The position numbers were made by a program, and so were the translations under genes. This document shows, in pieces, positions 1 through 8,854 of a stretch of DNA of 64,000 nucleotides. The notes under the pieces were generated by a model that was not told the DNA's origin, made no database searches, and worked only from the letters and a program-made list of their open reading frames with translations. Location of the stretch: NCBI RefSeq assembly GCF_017643475.1, contig NZ_JAEPNI010000003.1, positions 186,001-250,000 of the forward strand. The letters run 5' to 3'. Numbering within the stretch: the first letter of the stretch is position 1; the number at the start of each line of letters is the position of its first letter. Source of the stretch: Maricaulis sp. GTDB lineage: Bacteria; Pseudomonadota; Alphaproteobacteria; Caulobacterales; Maricaulaceae.

Positions 1-2
1 TG

Positions 3-224
<222 letters not shown>

Positions 225-231
225 GAGACTT

Positions 232-360
232 ATCCTCCCCACCGGGGAGGTGACGGCGTAGCCGTCGGAGGGGCCGGAGGACGGAGTCCGGAGGACAGCT
301 CGCTGCGCTCGCCCCCTTCGCCTTCACTTCGTTTCGGCACTTCCCCATGGGGGAAGATAG
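232..360 (+). repeat. Palindrome-rich interspersed repeat, copy A
   Basis: About 125 bp made of nested short hairpins. CCTCCCC/GGGGAGG opens it (234-250), GACGGC/GCCGTC follows (252-266), a GGAGGAC/GTCC-rich core and CGCCCCCTTC come next, and CTTCCCC/GGGGAAG closes it (340-356). The outer ends are complementary (TATCCTCCCC against GGGGAAGATA), so the unit is an imperfect inverted repeat. Related copies lie at 15495-15638, 50908-51053, 51155-51265 and partly 58691-58766. It sits directly after hemB. Similar GGGGAGG/CTTCCCC elements are common between genes in many alphaproteobacteria. No coding potential is apparent. Confidence 0.8.
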
Positions 361-437
361 GACCGTCTTGCCCTCGTCCGCCATCCATGCGACATCGGCC
401 CTTCAACGGAGATTTTATGACTCTTGAGTCCTGACGT

Positions 438-456
438 GCCCGCCGTTCTGGCGGGC
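438..456 (+). other. Short perfect hairpin upstream of GNAT gene
   Basis: GCCCGCC (438-444), loop GTTCT, GGCGGGC (450-456) is a perfect 7-bp stem. It is not followed by a T-run, so it is a weak terminator candidate at best. The string ACGTGCCCGCC occurs at 434-444 and again at 474-484, just before the GTG start of the acetyltransferase. This could be an mRNA leader structure or the transcription end after the repeat. Confidence 0.4.
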
Positions 457-486
457 TTCACGAGAACTGAATAACGTGCCCGCCTT

Positions 487-1008
487 GTGAGCGCAGTGTT
501 TTCTCATGTCAGGAACAAGACATTGAATACGAATTTGAAATCTGAAATTTCCCTGCGTCCGGCCACTCTCGATGATGTCGATGCGCTGACCGCCCTGTCC
601 TACAAGACCATTCGCCAGAAACACCCCGAAGTGATCGGGTCGGATGCGGTCGAGGACTACATCGCCTCCGGTGCGGTGCCCAAATACTATACCGAGCGCA
701 ACGCGTTTCTCTGGGTGGCAGAGCGGGGCGAAGAACCGGTCGGCGCTGTGGCCATCAAGGACAATGAAATCCACCTGATGATGGTCACCGTAGACCATCA
801 CCGCAAAGGCATTGGCGAAGCCCTGCTGGAGCATGGCGAGCGTCTGCTCTACGACACGTTCGGGACCATCGAGCTGGAGAGTTTTCGGGATAATGCCCAG
901 GCGGTGAATTTCTACCGCAAACACGGCTGGCAAGCGGTCTCGGAATATCCGATGCCGGAGGTCGGCATTCCCATGGTTCGGATGGGGAAGCAGCGTATCA
1001 GTCGCTGA
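487..1008 (+). CDS. GNAT-family N-acetyltransferase
   Basis: A 173-residue protein of the GNAT fold, which transfers acetyl from acetyl-CoA to an amine on a small molecule, peptide or protein. The acceptor cannot be told from sequence. The acetyl-CoA-binding loop is visible as VDHHRKGIGEALLEHGE (about residues 98-114), following a beta-strand IHLMMVTV. The C-terminal ESFRDNAQAVNFYRKHGW is the classic end of the domain, where an asparagine and tyrosine line the active site. The start is uncertain. GTG at 487 gives the full frame, but the conserved domain begins near ISLRPATLDD, so TTG at 523 is also possible. The 3' end overlaps the convergent TRIC-type gene by 11 bp. Confidence 0.85.
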   Translation: MSAVFSHVRNKTLNTNLKSEISLRPATLDDVDALTALSYKTIRQKHPEVIGSDAVEDYIASGAVPKYYTERNAFLWVAERGEEPVGAVAIKDNEIHLMMVTVDHHRKGIGEALLEHGERLLYDTFGTIELESFRDNAQAVNFYRKHGWQAVSEYPMPEVGIPMVRMGKQRISR

Positions 1009-1630
1009 TCTTCATCGCAGGCAATGACCATTTGAAAACGATCGCGCAGCCGCGAAGGACGAGTGCCAGAGCGGCTGCGCCCAGCGTCACCCATTCCACC
1101 GGCAGGCCCAGCGACAGGCCGGCCACATAGGCACCGGCGCCGGCCAGCGCTGCGAGGGCATAGATGTCCTCTTTCAGCACCAGCGGCACATCATTGACGA
1201 TGATATCGCGAATAAGTCCGCCAAAGGCCGCGCTCATCACGCCGGTCAGAAGCGCGATTGACCAGTGGGCACCGGCGGCCAGACCAGCCCGGGCACCGAT
1301 TACGCAAAAGACGGACAGCCCCACCGCATCCGCCCAGTTCAGCACGATCCGCCGCGAGGCCAGGGATTGCGCCCAAGGCGAGGTGAAATAACCCAGCAAG
1401 GCGCCCACGAGTGCGACGCCCAGATAGCTTGGTTCGGCAATCCAGTAGACCGGCAGCGAGCCCAGGAGGATGTCGCGCAGCGTGCCTCCACCCATGCCGG
1501 TGACCGCGCCGACAATCGCCGCTCCGAACGGGTCCAGGGACTTGCGCGCGGCCAGCATGCCGCCGGAATAGGCAAAAAACCCGATCCCGGCATAGTCCAG
1601 GATAGCAAAGAGGAGATCGATGCTCATCAT
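998..1630 (-). CDS. Trimeric intracellular cation channel (TRIC/UPF0126) family membrane protein
   Basis: A 210-residue inner-membrane protein with about seven hydrophobic segments arranged as two homologous three-helix units. Each unit carries the family's glycine-rich motif: GGGTLRD at residues 47-53 and GGLIRD in the second half. Bacterial TRIC homologues (E. coli YadS/YicG relatives) form potassium-permeable homotrimers in vitro; their physiological role is poorly defined. The ATG overlaps the stop of the gene at 1627-2163 (ATGA), so the two are translationally coupled and probably co-transcribed with the dehydrogenase further upstream. The length is normal for the family. Confidence 0.88.
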   Translation of the reverse strand: MMSIDLLFAILDYAGIGFFAYSGGMLAARKSLDPFGAAIVGAVTGMGGGTLRDILLGSLPVYWIAEPSYLGVALVGALLGYFTSPWAQSLASRRIVLNWADAVGLSVFCVIGARAGLAAGAHWSIALLTGVMSAAFGGLIRDIIVNDVPLVLKEDIYALAALAGAGAYVAGLSLGLPVEWVTLGAAALALVLRGCAIVFKWSLPAMKISD

Positions 1631-2163
1631 TGAGTGGTCTTGGTGTTCGCCAACTTGCGCCGCGCGACCTCAAACGCCATGAAATCCACCAGGTCGCGTG
1701 ACCGCCAGGCCACCAGCATGAGATATCCGACCACGACACCCCAACCGGTCATCAGACCTATGAAAAACGGTTCATCTCCGAATCCGAGATCTTCCATGAG
1801 CGTTGGGGAAACTTCATTAATGGCAACAATAGCACCGACGGGGATCGTGATCAGCAACAGTGCCGTCGTCCGAAAGACCCGCTCCACTCGCTCTGCGTTC
1901 AAACGCGCATACTCCAGCAGGAAGTCGACCTGCCCATCGCTCAGCCCGCCCAACAGGCCGAGCCCGACTTTCCAATGCTTCGATCGCGTCAATATCGTGA
2001 GCTGGTCGTTGGAGGCTTGCATCCACGTCCGCTTCCTCGTTCCGGCAAAGAAGATCAGTTTCCAGGTCACGAAAAGCTTCACCAGACGCACCCAAACACC
2101 CATCGCAACCTTGTCAGTTTCGATATAGCGACCGTATTCGCCCTTGCCCGCGGGATCACTCAC
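1627..2163 (-). CDS. Hypothetical membrane protein with two C-terminal transmembrane helices
   Basis: A 178-residue protein that I do not recognise. The N-terminal about 90 residues are charged and soluble, with a leucine-rich stretch (VGLGLLGGLSDGQVDFLLEY) before the membrane part. Two hydrophobic segments follow, at about residues 98-117 (TTALLLITIPVGAIVAINE) and 133-152 (FFIGLMTGWGVVVGYLMLVA), then a basic tail. GTG at 2163 is supported by GGAGAAG about 5 nt upstream, inside the preceding gene, which it overlaps by 8 bp. It is embedded in a three-gene minus-strand operon between a beta-hydroxyacid dehydrogenase and a TRIC-type channel. No function can be proposed. Confidence 0.75.
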   Translation of the reverse strand: MSDPAGKGEYGRYIETDKVAMGVWVRLVKLFVTWKLIFFAGTRKRTWMQASNDQLTILTRSKHWKVGLGLLGGLSDGQVDFLLEYARLNAERVERVFRTTALLLITIPVGAIVAINEVSPTLMEDLGFGDEPFFIGLMTGWGVVVGYLMLVAWRSRDLVDFMAFEVARRKLANTKTTQ

Positions 2164-3022
2164 CGGGCTTCTCCAGGCGGGCGATCAGGCTGGACGTATC
2201 CCAGCGATTGCCGCCCATCTCCTGAACATCGCCATAGAATTGATCCACCTGCGCGGTGACCGGCAGCCTGGCGCCATTTCGACGAGCTTCTTCAAGTGTG
2301 ATGCGAAGATCCTTGCGCATCCAGTCAATGGCAAAGCCATAATCGAATTTGCCCGCGACCATCGTCTCCCAGCGATTTTCCATCTGCCAGGACTGGGCCG
2401 CGCCCTTGGAGATCGCGCCGATCACCAATTCCGGATCAAGGCCCGCGCGCTTGGCAAAGTGCAGACCTTCCGACAGCCCCTGGACGACACCGGCGATACA
2501 GATCTGGTTGACCATCTTGGCCAATTGCCCCGATCCCGCCGGACCGATCAGCGACATCGCCTTGGCGTAGGCATCCATGACCGGTTCGGCGCGGGCGAAG
2601 GTATCCGGCTCGCCGCCGCACATGATGGTCAGCTGACCGTTCTCGGCGCCGGCCTGACCACCGGAGACCGGCGCATCGATGAAACCGATTCCGGCATCGC
2701 GCGCATCCATGTCCAGTTCGCGGGCAAGTTCTGCGGATGCTGTTGTGTGATCAATCAGGATGGCGCCGGGCTTCATCGCCGGAATGGCCTGCTCGGCAAT
2801 CGCGAGCACATCGGGATCGTCGCCCAGGCACATCATGACGAGGTCCGCATCCGCAACAGCAGCCTCGACAGTGTCCGCGGCCTGACCGCCATGTTCCTCC
2901 GCCCAGGCCAGTGACTTTGCACCCGTGCGGTTCCAAACGGTGACGTCATGTCCTGCTGCCTTGAGGTGGCCGGCCATGGGATACCCCATCACGCCGAGCC
3001 CAAGGAAAGTACAGCTTGCCAT
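2156..3022 (-). CDS. NAD(P)-dependent beta-hydroxyacid dehydrogenase (3-hydroxyisobutyrate dehydrogenase family)
   Basis: A 288-residue cytoplasmic oxidoreductase that oxidises a beta-hydroxyacid such as 3-hydroxyisobutyrate, tartronate semialdehyde or gamma-hydroxybutyrate (in the reverse direction). The substrate cannot be fixed from sequence. The N-terminal Rossmann motif is FLGLGVMGYPMAGHL (residues 6-20). The substrate-binding signature is DAPVSGGQAGAENGQLTIM (about 115-133), and the catalytic lysine lies in GQLAKMVNQ (about 164-172). GGGAGGG sits about 5 nt before the ATG. It is the first gene of a minus-strand trio, each overlapping the next, and is transcribed divergently from the penicillin acylase gene at 3084. 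Confidence 0.88.
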   Translation of the reverse strand: MASCTFLGLGVMGYPMAGHLKAAGHDVTVWNRTGAKSLAWAEEHGGQAADTVEAAVADADLVMMCLGDDPDVLAIAEQAIPAMKPGAILIDHTTASAELARELDMDARDAGIGFIDAPVSGGQAGAENGQLTIMCGGEPDTFARAEPVMDAYAKAMSLIGPAGSGQLAKMVNQICIAGVVQGLSEGLHFAKRAGLDPELVIGAISKGAAQSWQMENRWETMVAGKFDYGFAIDWMRKDLRITLEEARRNGARLPVTAQVDQFYGDVQEMGGNRWDTSSLIARLEKPGE

Positions 3023-3083
3023 CTTGCCCTCCCATCGCTTTCACTCACTTGCTAGTGTGTGCCGCAAGGGGGGGCAAGACATC

Positions 3084-5405
3084 ATGACGAATTCGATTGT
3101 GCGCTTTGCAGCCTGGGCTGCCGGCATCATCCTAGCACTGCTGGCATTGCTGGCCTTCAGTTTTGTGATTCGTCTGTACGCGTCCCTGCCTCAAACCTCT
3201 GGCCGCCTAGAGCTGGCCGGATTGCGCGCCGAGGCCCAGATCGTCCGTGACGAACATGCGGTGCCGCATATCTTCGCGAGCAATTCCCATGATGCGTATT
3301 ACGCCCTTGGCGTCGCCCACGCGCAGGACCGCCTCTGGCAGATGGAAATCACCCGCCGCGCACTGCGCGGTCGCCTCTCGGAGTTTCTCGGGGAAGCCGG
3401 GCTGGAGAGCGATATCTGGTTTCGCACCATGGGGCTGGGCGAAGCCGCGGACACGGCCGTAGCCAATCTTCCGCCGGATGTTCAAGGCGCGCTGCAGGCT
3501 TACTCTGATGGCGTCAACGCCGTTATCTCAGCGCCCGGTTTTGTCGCCCCGCCGGAATACCAGATCCTGATGTTCGAGCCGGAAGCCTGGACGCCCGGCG
3601 ACACGGTGACCGTCTACAAGGCCATCGCGCTGGACCTGTTCGGCAATGCCTTCTCAGAGCCCCGATTGAACGCCTTGATCGAGCAGCTCGGCGAAGAGCA
3701 GGCGCGCCAGTTCATGGGCCGCTACCCGGATGAAACCCCGCGCTCCCTGTCCATGGCCGATCTCGGTCTGGAAGATACTCCGGACGCGCAATACGATGAG
3801 GCCATCCCCACGCTTGGCCCGAATGAGGAAGCCCGTGACGGCTCCAATAACTGGGTCGTGTCCGGGCGTTTGACCGAAAGCGGCCATCCGATTTTGGCCA
3901 ATGACCCGCATCTGGGCCTGCGCGCACCGGCGATCTGGTATCTGACCCGGCTGACGACGCCGGAAGGCTCAACGGTCGGGGTCACCCTGCCCGGCACGCC
4001 TTTTGTAACGCTGGGCCGCAATGATCACATGGCCTGGGGGTTCACCAATACCGCGCCCGATGTCGGTGACCTGCACGCCGTGACCGAAGACGCCGTGATC
4101 GACAGCCGCGAGGAAATCATCCAGGTTCGCTTCAGCGACGCTGTCACCATCACCCGCCGCACCACCGCAACCGGCCCGGTGCTGGATCCGGAACATTTCG
4201 ATTATCCCGTTCCGGAGGGCGCAGACTTCCTTGCCCTGCAATGGATGCTTGATGAACCCGATGATACGACCGCCGGTGTCGGCATGCGCATTCTCAGCGG
4301 CGAAAACTGGGATGATTTTGTCAATGCGCTGCGCGGCTTCATCGCGCCCCAGCAAAGCATGGTTTTTGCGGCGGTGGACGGCGATATCGGCCTTTACGCC
4401 CCGGCTCGCATCCCGGTCCGCGACGAGTCCGGCGCCTGGGTCGACATCATCCCGTTCGAGGAACTGCCGCACACGCGCAATCCCGAGCGCGGCTTCATCG
4501 CGACGGCCAACAACAAGATCATCCCTGACGGTTATCCGCACTACCTGACCAGCGATTGGTATGGCGTCAGCCGCATCACCCGGATTTACGAGGGGCTGGA
4601 AACCAGCGAGCGCCATACCCTCTCGAGCATGGCCGAACTGCAATACGACACAGTCTCGACGGTCGCGCGCAATCTCCTGCCTGTTCTGCTCACCGCGACA
4701 CCGCAATCACCGGAGGGCCAGCGCGCCATCGCGCTGCTTGCCGAGTGGGATGCGGACATGGCGATCGATATCCCCCAGCCGCTGATCTTCTCGGCCTGGA
4801 TGCAGCATCTTGGCCCGGCAATCTACAATGATGAGCTGGGCGACCAGGCGGATCGCTGGGTCGGCTACCGGCAGCAATTCATGGAAGATGTACTGCTGGG
4901 TGATGCAGCGCACTGGTGTGCAGATGTCGAGACAGGCGAAGGCGCGTGCGATGACCTGCTGGGGCCGACCCTGGATGCGGCCATGGCCGAGCTGGTGCAG
5001 GAGATGGGCGGCGATATCGCGGCCTGGCAATGGGGCGATGTGCACTATGCGCGCCATGCCCATGCGCCCTTCTCTGACATCCCGCTGCTGGCCGGTCTCT
5101 TCACGATCGAGACCCCTATCCCCGGTGACGGTTCAACGGTGAATGTCGCGCATCACAGCTGGCGGCGCGGCGATTATGCCGTGGTCCATGCAGCATCCTA
5201 CCGGGCGCTTTATGATCTGGGTGACCTCGACAGCTCGCTCTACATGATCACGACCGGGCAATCAGGGCATTTCCTCTCAGAGCATTATGATGATCTGGCC
5301 CCGCAATGGGGACGTGGCGACTACATCCAGATCCGCACCGACTGGACCCCGGCATCCGCGCCGGAGGGCAGCGAAACGCTGAGGCTTTACCCGGCCACGC
5401 CGTAA
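3084..5405 (+). CDS. Penicillin acylase family protein (Ntn hydrolase, peptidase S45)
   Basis: A 773-residue precursor of the S45 Ntn-hydrolase family: penicillin G/cephalosporin acylases, AHL acylases and aculeacin acylases. These enzymes cleave themselves and use the freed N-terminal serine to hydrolyse amides. A hydrophobic segment at residues 11-30 is a signal anchor, so the enzyme is periplasmic or membrane-anchored. The A-chain signature GVAHAQDRLWQMEITRRA lies at 76-93. The autocleavage site is DGSNNW with Ser254 as the expected nucleophile, followed by the typical SGRLTESGHPILANDPH. I chose ATG 3084 because the earlier in-frame extension has no signal peptide and overlaps the divergent gene's leader. 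The natural substrate is unknown; acyl-homoserine lactones or cell-wall amides are possible. Its 3' end overlaps the convergent flavin reductase by 19 bp. Confidence 0.88.
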   Translation: MTNSIVRFAAWAAGIILALLALLAFSFVIRLYASLPQTSGRLELAGLRAEAQIVRDEHAVPHIFASNSHDAYYALGVAHAQDRLWQMEITRRALRGRLSEFLGEAGLESDIWFRTMGLGEAADTAVANLPPDVQGALQAYSDGVNAVISAPGFVAPPEYQILMFEPEAWTPGDTVTVYKAIALDLFGNAFSEPRLNALIEQLGEEQARQFMGRYPDETPRSLSMADLGLEDTPDAQYDEAIPTLGPNEEARDGSNNWVVSGRLTESGHPILANDPHLGLRAPAIWYLTRLTTPEGSTVGVTLPGTPFVTLGRNDHMAWGFTNTAPDVGDLHAVTEDAVIDSREEIIQVRFSDAVTITRRTTATGPVLDPEHFDYPVPEGADFLALQWMLDEPDDTTAGVGMRILSGENWDDFVNALRGFIAPQQSMVFAAVDGDIGLYAPARIPVRDESGAWVDIIPFEELPHTRNPERGFIATANNKIIPDGYPHYLTSDWYGVSRITRIYEGLETSERHTLSSMAELQYDTVSTVARNLLPVLLTATPQSPEGQRAIALLAEWDADMAIDIPQPLIFSAWMQHLGPAIYNDELGDQADRWVGYRQQFMEDVLLGDAAHWCADVETGEGACDDLLGPTLDAAMAELVQEMGGDIAAWQWGDVHYARHAHAPFSDIPLLAGLFTIETPIPGDGSTVNVAHHSWRRGDYAVVHAASYRALYDLGDLDSSLYMITTGQSGHFLSEHYDDLAPQWGRGDYIQIRTDWTPASAPEGSETLRLYPATP

Positions 5406-5851
5406 TTGCCACGAAAGAATTCCAGGGCCGGAACATCACGCGGGGTTGTCATCTCGATGACCTCGCCCACCAGGATGTCGTGGTCACCGCCCGCATAGAC
5501 CGCATAGGGTTTGCACAGGAAGGTCGCGACGGCGTCATGGACGAGTGGGGCCTTGTCACCATCCCAACGGATCTCGCAGGCATTGAAGTCTGCATCCTGG
5601 GCACAGGAATGGGCCAGGTGGGACTGGTCGTGTGCGAGGATGGAAATGCCGTAATACGGCGCAGCTTCGAAAATCGAGCAGCGTTCGGAGTTCTTTTCGA
5701 TCGACCAGAGCACCAGCGGCGGATCAAGCGAAACCGAAGCAAAGGAATTGATCGTCATGCCCAGCGCCTCGCCATCCACGAACGCACCGACAATGGCTAC
5801 GCCCGTTGGATAGCGCCCGAGCGCATTGCGGAAATCCCGGCTGTTAATCAC
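5387..5851 (-). CDS. Flavin reductase-like FMN-binding protein
   Basis: A 154-residue protein of the flavin reductase-like (HpaC/RutF/ActVB) family, which reduces free FMN or FAD with NAD(P)H for a partner monooxygenase or acts as a small FMN-binding oxidoreductase. The signature GRYPTGVAIVG (residues 12-22), MTINSFASVSLDPPLVLWSI (about 32-51) and C-terminal DHDILVGEV (about 122-130) are all present. It starts with GTG, preceded by GAGGG at 7 nt. No monooxygenase gene lies beside it, so the partner is unknown. It is transcribed divergently from motB. Confidence 0.87.
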   Translation of the reverse strand: MINSRDFRNALGRYPTGVAIVGAFVDGEALGMTINSFASVSLDPPLVLWSIEKNSERCSIFEAAPYYGISILAHDQSHLAHSCAQDADFNACEIRWDGDKAPLVHDAVATFLCKPYAVYAGGDHDILVGEVIEMTTPRDVPALEFFRGNYGVAG

Positions 5852-5938
5852 GAATTTGCCCTCAATGCGGGTTCGGAAACCTGACCTTAACTGTGATCCA
5901 ATATTGAGGAGTCAGAAAAATATACAAGGTGGGTAGTC

Positions 5939-6856
5939 ATGGCGGGCACAGATCAGCCAATTATCATCAAGAAAGTCGTCAAGGGCGGCGGGGGCGGACA
6001 CCATGGTGGCGCCTGGAAAGTGGCCTATGCCGACTTCGTGACCGCGATGATGGCCTTCTTCCTGCTGATGTGGCTCATCAACACCACCACGCCGGAACAA
6101 AAGCGCGGTATCGCTGACTATTTTGCGCCTGCCTCGGTTTCGCCGGCGAACTCCGGTTCCGGTGCTCCGCTTCAAGGTACGTCCCCGGGTGATGATGGCG
6201 TACAGGGGTCCGGTGATAGTTCCCAGCGCCAGCGTCTCGCCCCGACCGCCCCGCAGCGCAATGACCGCCGCCAGCAACAAACCCCCGAGGCATCTCCGGC
6301 AGAGGACGGCGAACCAGCCGTTGCCATGGATGCTGTGATGGAGGCGCAGGAGCGCCGCGCCGAAGCTCAGCTCTACAGCGCCTCCCAGTCGCTGCGCCAG
6401 GCGATGCAGGAAATGCCGGAGCTTGCCGAGCTCTCCAATCACGTTCTCATGGACATCACGCCGGAAGGCCTGCGCATTCAGCTGATCGACCAGGAAGGTC
6501 GCCCGATGTTCGATCCGGGGTCTGTCGAGCCGAATGATCGCGCCGTGGCCCTCTTGCGTGCCGTCGCCCGTATCGCAGACCGCCTGCCCAACCGGGTCGC
6601 CATCGCCGGCCACACTGACAGCGGACCAACCTCGGCGGTTGGCTATTCCAACTGGGATCTCTCTTCCGACCGCGCCAATGCCGCCCGCGCCGTTCTGCAG
6701 AGCGAAGGCATCACGGATGACCGCATCTATGAAGTGCGTGGCAAAGCGGGCTCCGAACCGCTTTATCCGGACGACCCGTTCATGCCGGGCAATCGTCGGA
6801 TTTCGATTACGCTGCTACGTGAAGCGCCGGTCCTGCCAAACGGACACCGCCTCTAA
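5939..6856 (+). CDS. motB: Flagellar motor stator protein MotB
   Basis: A 305-residue MotB, the stator subunit that pairs with MotA to conduct protons and anchors to peptidoglycan. A glycine/histidine-rich N-terminus precedes the single transmembrane helix, which begins AYADFVTAMMAFFLLMWLIN. The proton-carrying aspartate is Asp32, at the same position as in E. coli. A plug-like segment (PEQKRGIADYF) follows, then a long proline/glutamine-rich linker and a C-terminal OmpA-like peptidoglycan-binding domain (about 170-295) with VAIAGHTDSG and NWDLSSDRANAARAVL. AAGGTGGG lies before the ATG. No motA or other flagellar gene is adjacent, so it is an orphan at this locus. Confidence 0.93.
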   Translation: MAGTDQPIIIKKVVKGGGGGHHGGAWKVAYADFVTAMMAFFLLMWLINTTTPEQKRGIADYFAPASVSPANSGSGAPLQGTSPGDDGVQGSGDSSQRQRLAPTAPQRNDRRQQQTPEASPAEDGEPAVAMDAVMEAQERRAEAQLYSASQSLRQAMQEMPELAELSNHVLMDITPEGLRIQLIDQEGRPMFDPGSVEPNDRAVALLRAVARIADRLPNRVAIAGHTDSGPTSAVGYSNWDLSSDRANAARAVLQSEGITDDRIYEVRGKAGSEPLYPDDPFMPGNRRISITLLREAPVLPNGHRL

Positions 6857-6959
6857 CGCCGCGATAATTCAGCGCAATACGATTTCGGACTTCAATTTGG
6901 ACAGGCAAGCGTGTTAGCGTTTTGCCTTGTCCAATCTGGAATCGAGCTCTCCTTAATTC

Positions 6960-8801
6960 ATGCAAGAACTGGCGTCTGTAGATTTCTGGCAGATGTGGGT
7001 CGTCCTCGCGGGCGTCATCACGGCGGTTGTCTTTTATTGCTGGGACAGGTTTGCCATCGAAGTGGTCTCCGCCTCGATTGTTGTCTCGCTCATGGCGTTT
7101 TTCCATTTCTTCCCGCTCGAGACTGGAAACCCGACAGCGACACAACTGCTTGCAGGTTTCGCCAATCCGGCGCTGATCACGATCCTCGCCCTGTTGATTG
7201 TCGGCCAGGGCATATTCCAGACCGGCGCCATGGATGGGCCGACGCGCTTCCTTCTCAATTCCTATGAAATCCATCCCAGGTCGACGCTGCTGGCGATGTT
7301 CGGCTTCGTCTTTGCGGTCAGCGCCTTCATCAACAACACGCCCGTCGTGGTGATGTTTGTTCCAATCCTGGTCGCCATCGCCAAGCGAATGGAACAAAGC
7401 CCGTCCAAGCTGATGATTCCGCTGAGCTATGTGTGCATTCTGGCGGGCATGACGACACTGATCGGTTCCTCGACCAATCTCCTGGTCGCCGACAGCCTGT
7501 TCATGACCACCGGCCAGACGCTAGGTTTCTTCGCCCCCTCCGGTATCGGCGCTTTCCTGGCGGCTGTAGGCCTTATCTACATCCTGACCATCCTGCCGCG
7601 GCTGCTGCCCGATCGTGCAGGCATGGAGGAAAGCCTGCACGGCGCTGACGGCCGCCAATACATCGCCCAGCTGGAAATCACCCCCGGACACCCGCTCGAC
7701 GGCAAACAGCCGGTCGCCGGCATGTTCCCGGATCTGCCGGACATGACCGTTCGCATGATCCAGCGCGGCGAACACGCCATCCTGCCCCCCTTCTTCGAGC
7801 TTACCTTGAAGCCGGGTGACCTGGTGATCGTCGCCGCGACACGCCAGAAACTTCAGGACCTGCTTTCCAAGAATGCCGACATGGTCAAAGGCCTGATTGA
7901 AACCTCTTCGGACGGCGAGGACGACGCTCCGGGTGATCAGCTGGGGCTGACCGAAGCGGTTGTCGCGCCGGGCTCACGCCTGATTGGCCGTACAATCGAA
8001 CAGATCGGTTTCAGGCATAATACCGGTAGTGTCGTGCTGGGCATTCAACGCCGCAGCCGCATGATCCGTTCGCGCATGGGCGAAATTCGCTTGGAAGCCG
8101 GTGACACGCTCTTGCTGTTCGGATCCGGCCGGGCCATGCGCCGCTTGCGGGCCGACCGCGACCTCCTGTTGCTGGAATGGTCAAAATCCTCCATCGCGGA
8201 TCCACGCAAAACCCTGTCAGCGCGCATCATATTCGGCTCGGTGGTCTTTCTGGCTGCGACTGGCATCGCACCCATTGTATTGGCGAGCTTCCTGGGCGCC
8301 GTCGCCATGTTGGCGACAGGCTGTCTCAACACGCGTCAAGCAGCGCGTGCGGTGGACATGCGCATCTATCTTCTCATCGGCTCAGCCTTCGCCTTGGGCA
8401 GTGCCCTGCAGGTCACCGGAGGCGCCAATCTTCTGGCGAGCGGCGTTGTCGCGGCGTTTTCACCGTTTGGACCCGTCGTCCTGCTGTCCGCGCTCTTCAT
8501 TTTCGTTGCCGCGCTGACCAATGTGCTCTCCAACAGTGCCACGGCCATCCTGTTTACGCCGATCGCGGTCGGCGCTGCCGAACAGCTGGGCCAGGACCCA
8601 ACCCTGTTCGCCCTCACCGTGCTCTTCGCCGCGAACACCTGTTTCGCGACACCAATCGGATACCAGACCAATCTCCTGGTCATGGGGCCTGGTCACTACA
8701 CATTCGGAGACTACCTCAAGGCAGGCACACCGCTGGTGATTGTCATCTGGCTGGCCTTCACCGGATATCTGGCCCTGCGTTACGCAGCGGGCTGGATGTA
8801 A
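6960..8801 (+). CDS. SLC13/DASS-family permease with central TrkA-C (RCK_C) domains
   Basis: A 613-residue inner-membrane transporter of the divalent anion:sodium symporter superfamily. Five to six N-terminal helices end in the signature SAFINNTPVVVMFVPI (about residues 121-136) and GSSTNLLVADS. Two soluble RCK_C/TrkA-C modules occupy about 225-310 and 320-400. A second membrane half repeats the hairpin motif ALTNVLSNSATAILFTPI and ends TPIGYQTNLLVMGPG. This architecture belongs to the subgroup proposed to carry sulfate, dicarboxylates or other anions; the substrate is not deducible. The start has no strong Shine-Dalgarno sequence but matches the beginning of the hydrophobic region. It is followed by bpt after a 53-bp gap. 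Confidence 0.88.
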   Translation: MQELASVDFWQMWVVLAGVITAVVFYCWDRFAIEVVSASIVVSLMAFFHFFPLETGNPTATQLLAGFANPALITILALLIVGQGIFQTGAMDGPTRFLLNSYEIHPRSTLLAMFGFVFAVSAFINNTPVVVMFVPILVAIAKRMEQSPSKLMIPLSYVCILAGMTTLIGSSTNLLVADSLFMTTGQTLGFFAPSGIGAFLAAVGLIYILTILPRLLPDRAGMEESLHGADGRQYIAQLEITPGHPLDGKQPVAGMFPDLPDMTVRMIQRGEHAILPPFFELTLKPGDLVIVAATRQKLQDLLSKNADMVKGLIETSSDGEDDAPGDQLGLTEAVVAPGSRLIGRTIEQIGFRHNTGSVVLGIQRRSRMIRSRMGEIRLEAGDTLLLFGSGRAMRRLRADRDLLLLEWSKSSIADPRKTLSARIIFGSVVFLAATGIAPIVLASFLGAVAMLATGCLNTRQAARAVDMRIYLLIGSAFALGSALQVTGGANLLASGVVAAFSPFGPVVLLSALFIFVAALTNVLSNSATAILFTPIAVGAAEQLGQDPTLFALTVLFAANTCFATPIGYQTNLLVMGPGHYTFGDYLKAGTPLVIVIWLAFTGYLALRYAAGWM

Positions 8802-8854
8802 GGATGAGCCTTTGTGTTATAGTGCCCTGACAAGCCAGCAGTAACAGGTTTCCG

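Noticed and set aside
232-360. Possible CRISPR array or tRNA cluster because of repeated dyads
   Set aside because: The dyads differ from each other and there are no regularly spaced unique spacers; no cloverleaf can be drawn. The unit is a dispersed repeat.
2925-3083. Longer N-terminus for the penicillin acylase family protein
   Set aside because: It overlaps the start of the divergent dehydrogenase gene and would bury the signal anchor 60 residues inside.
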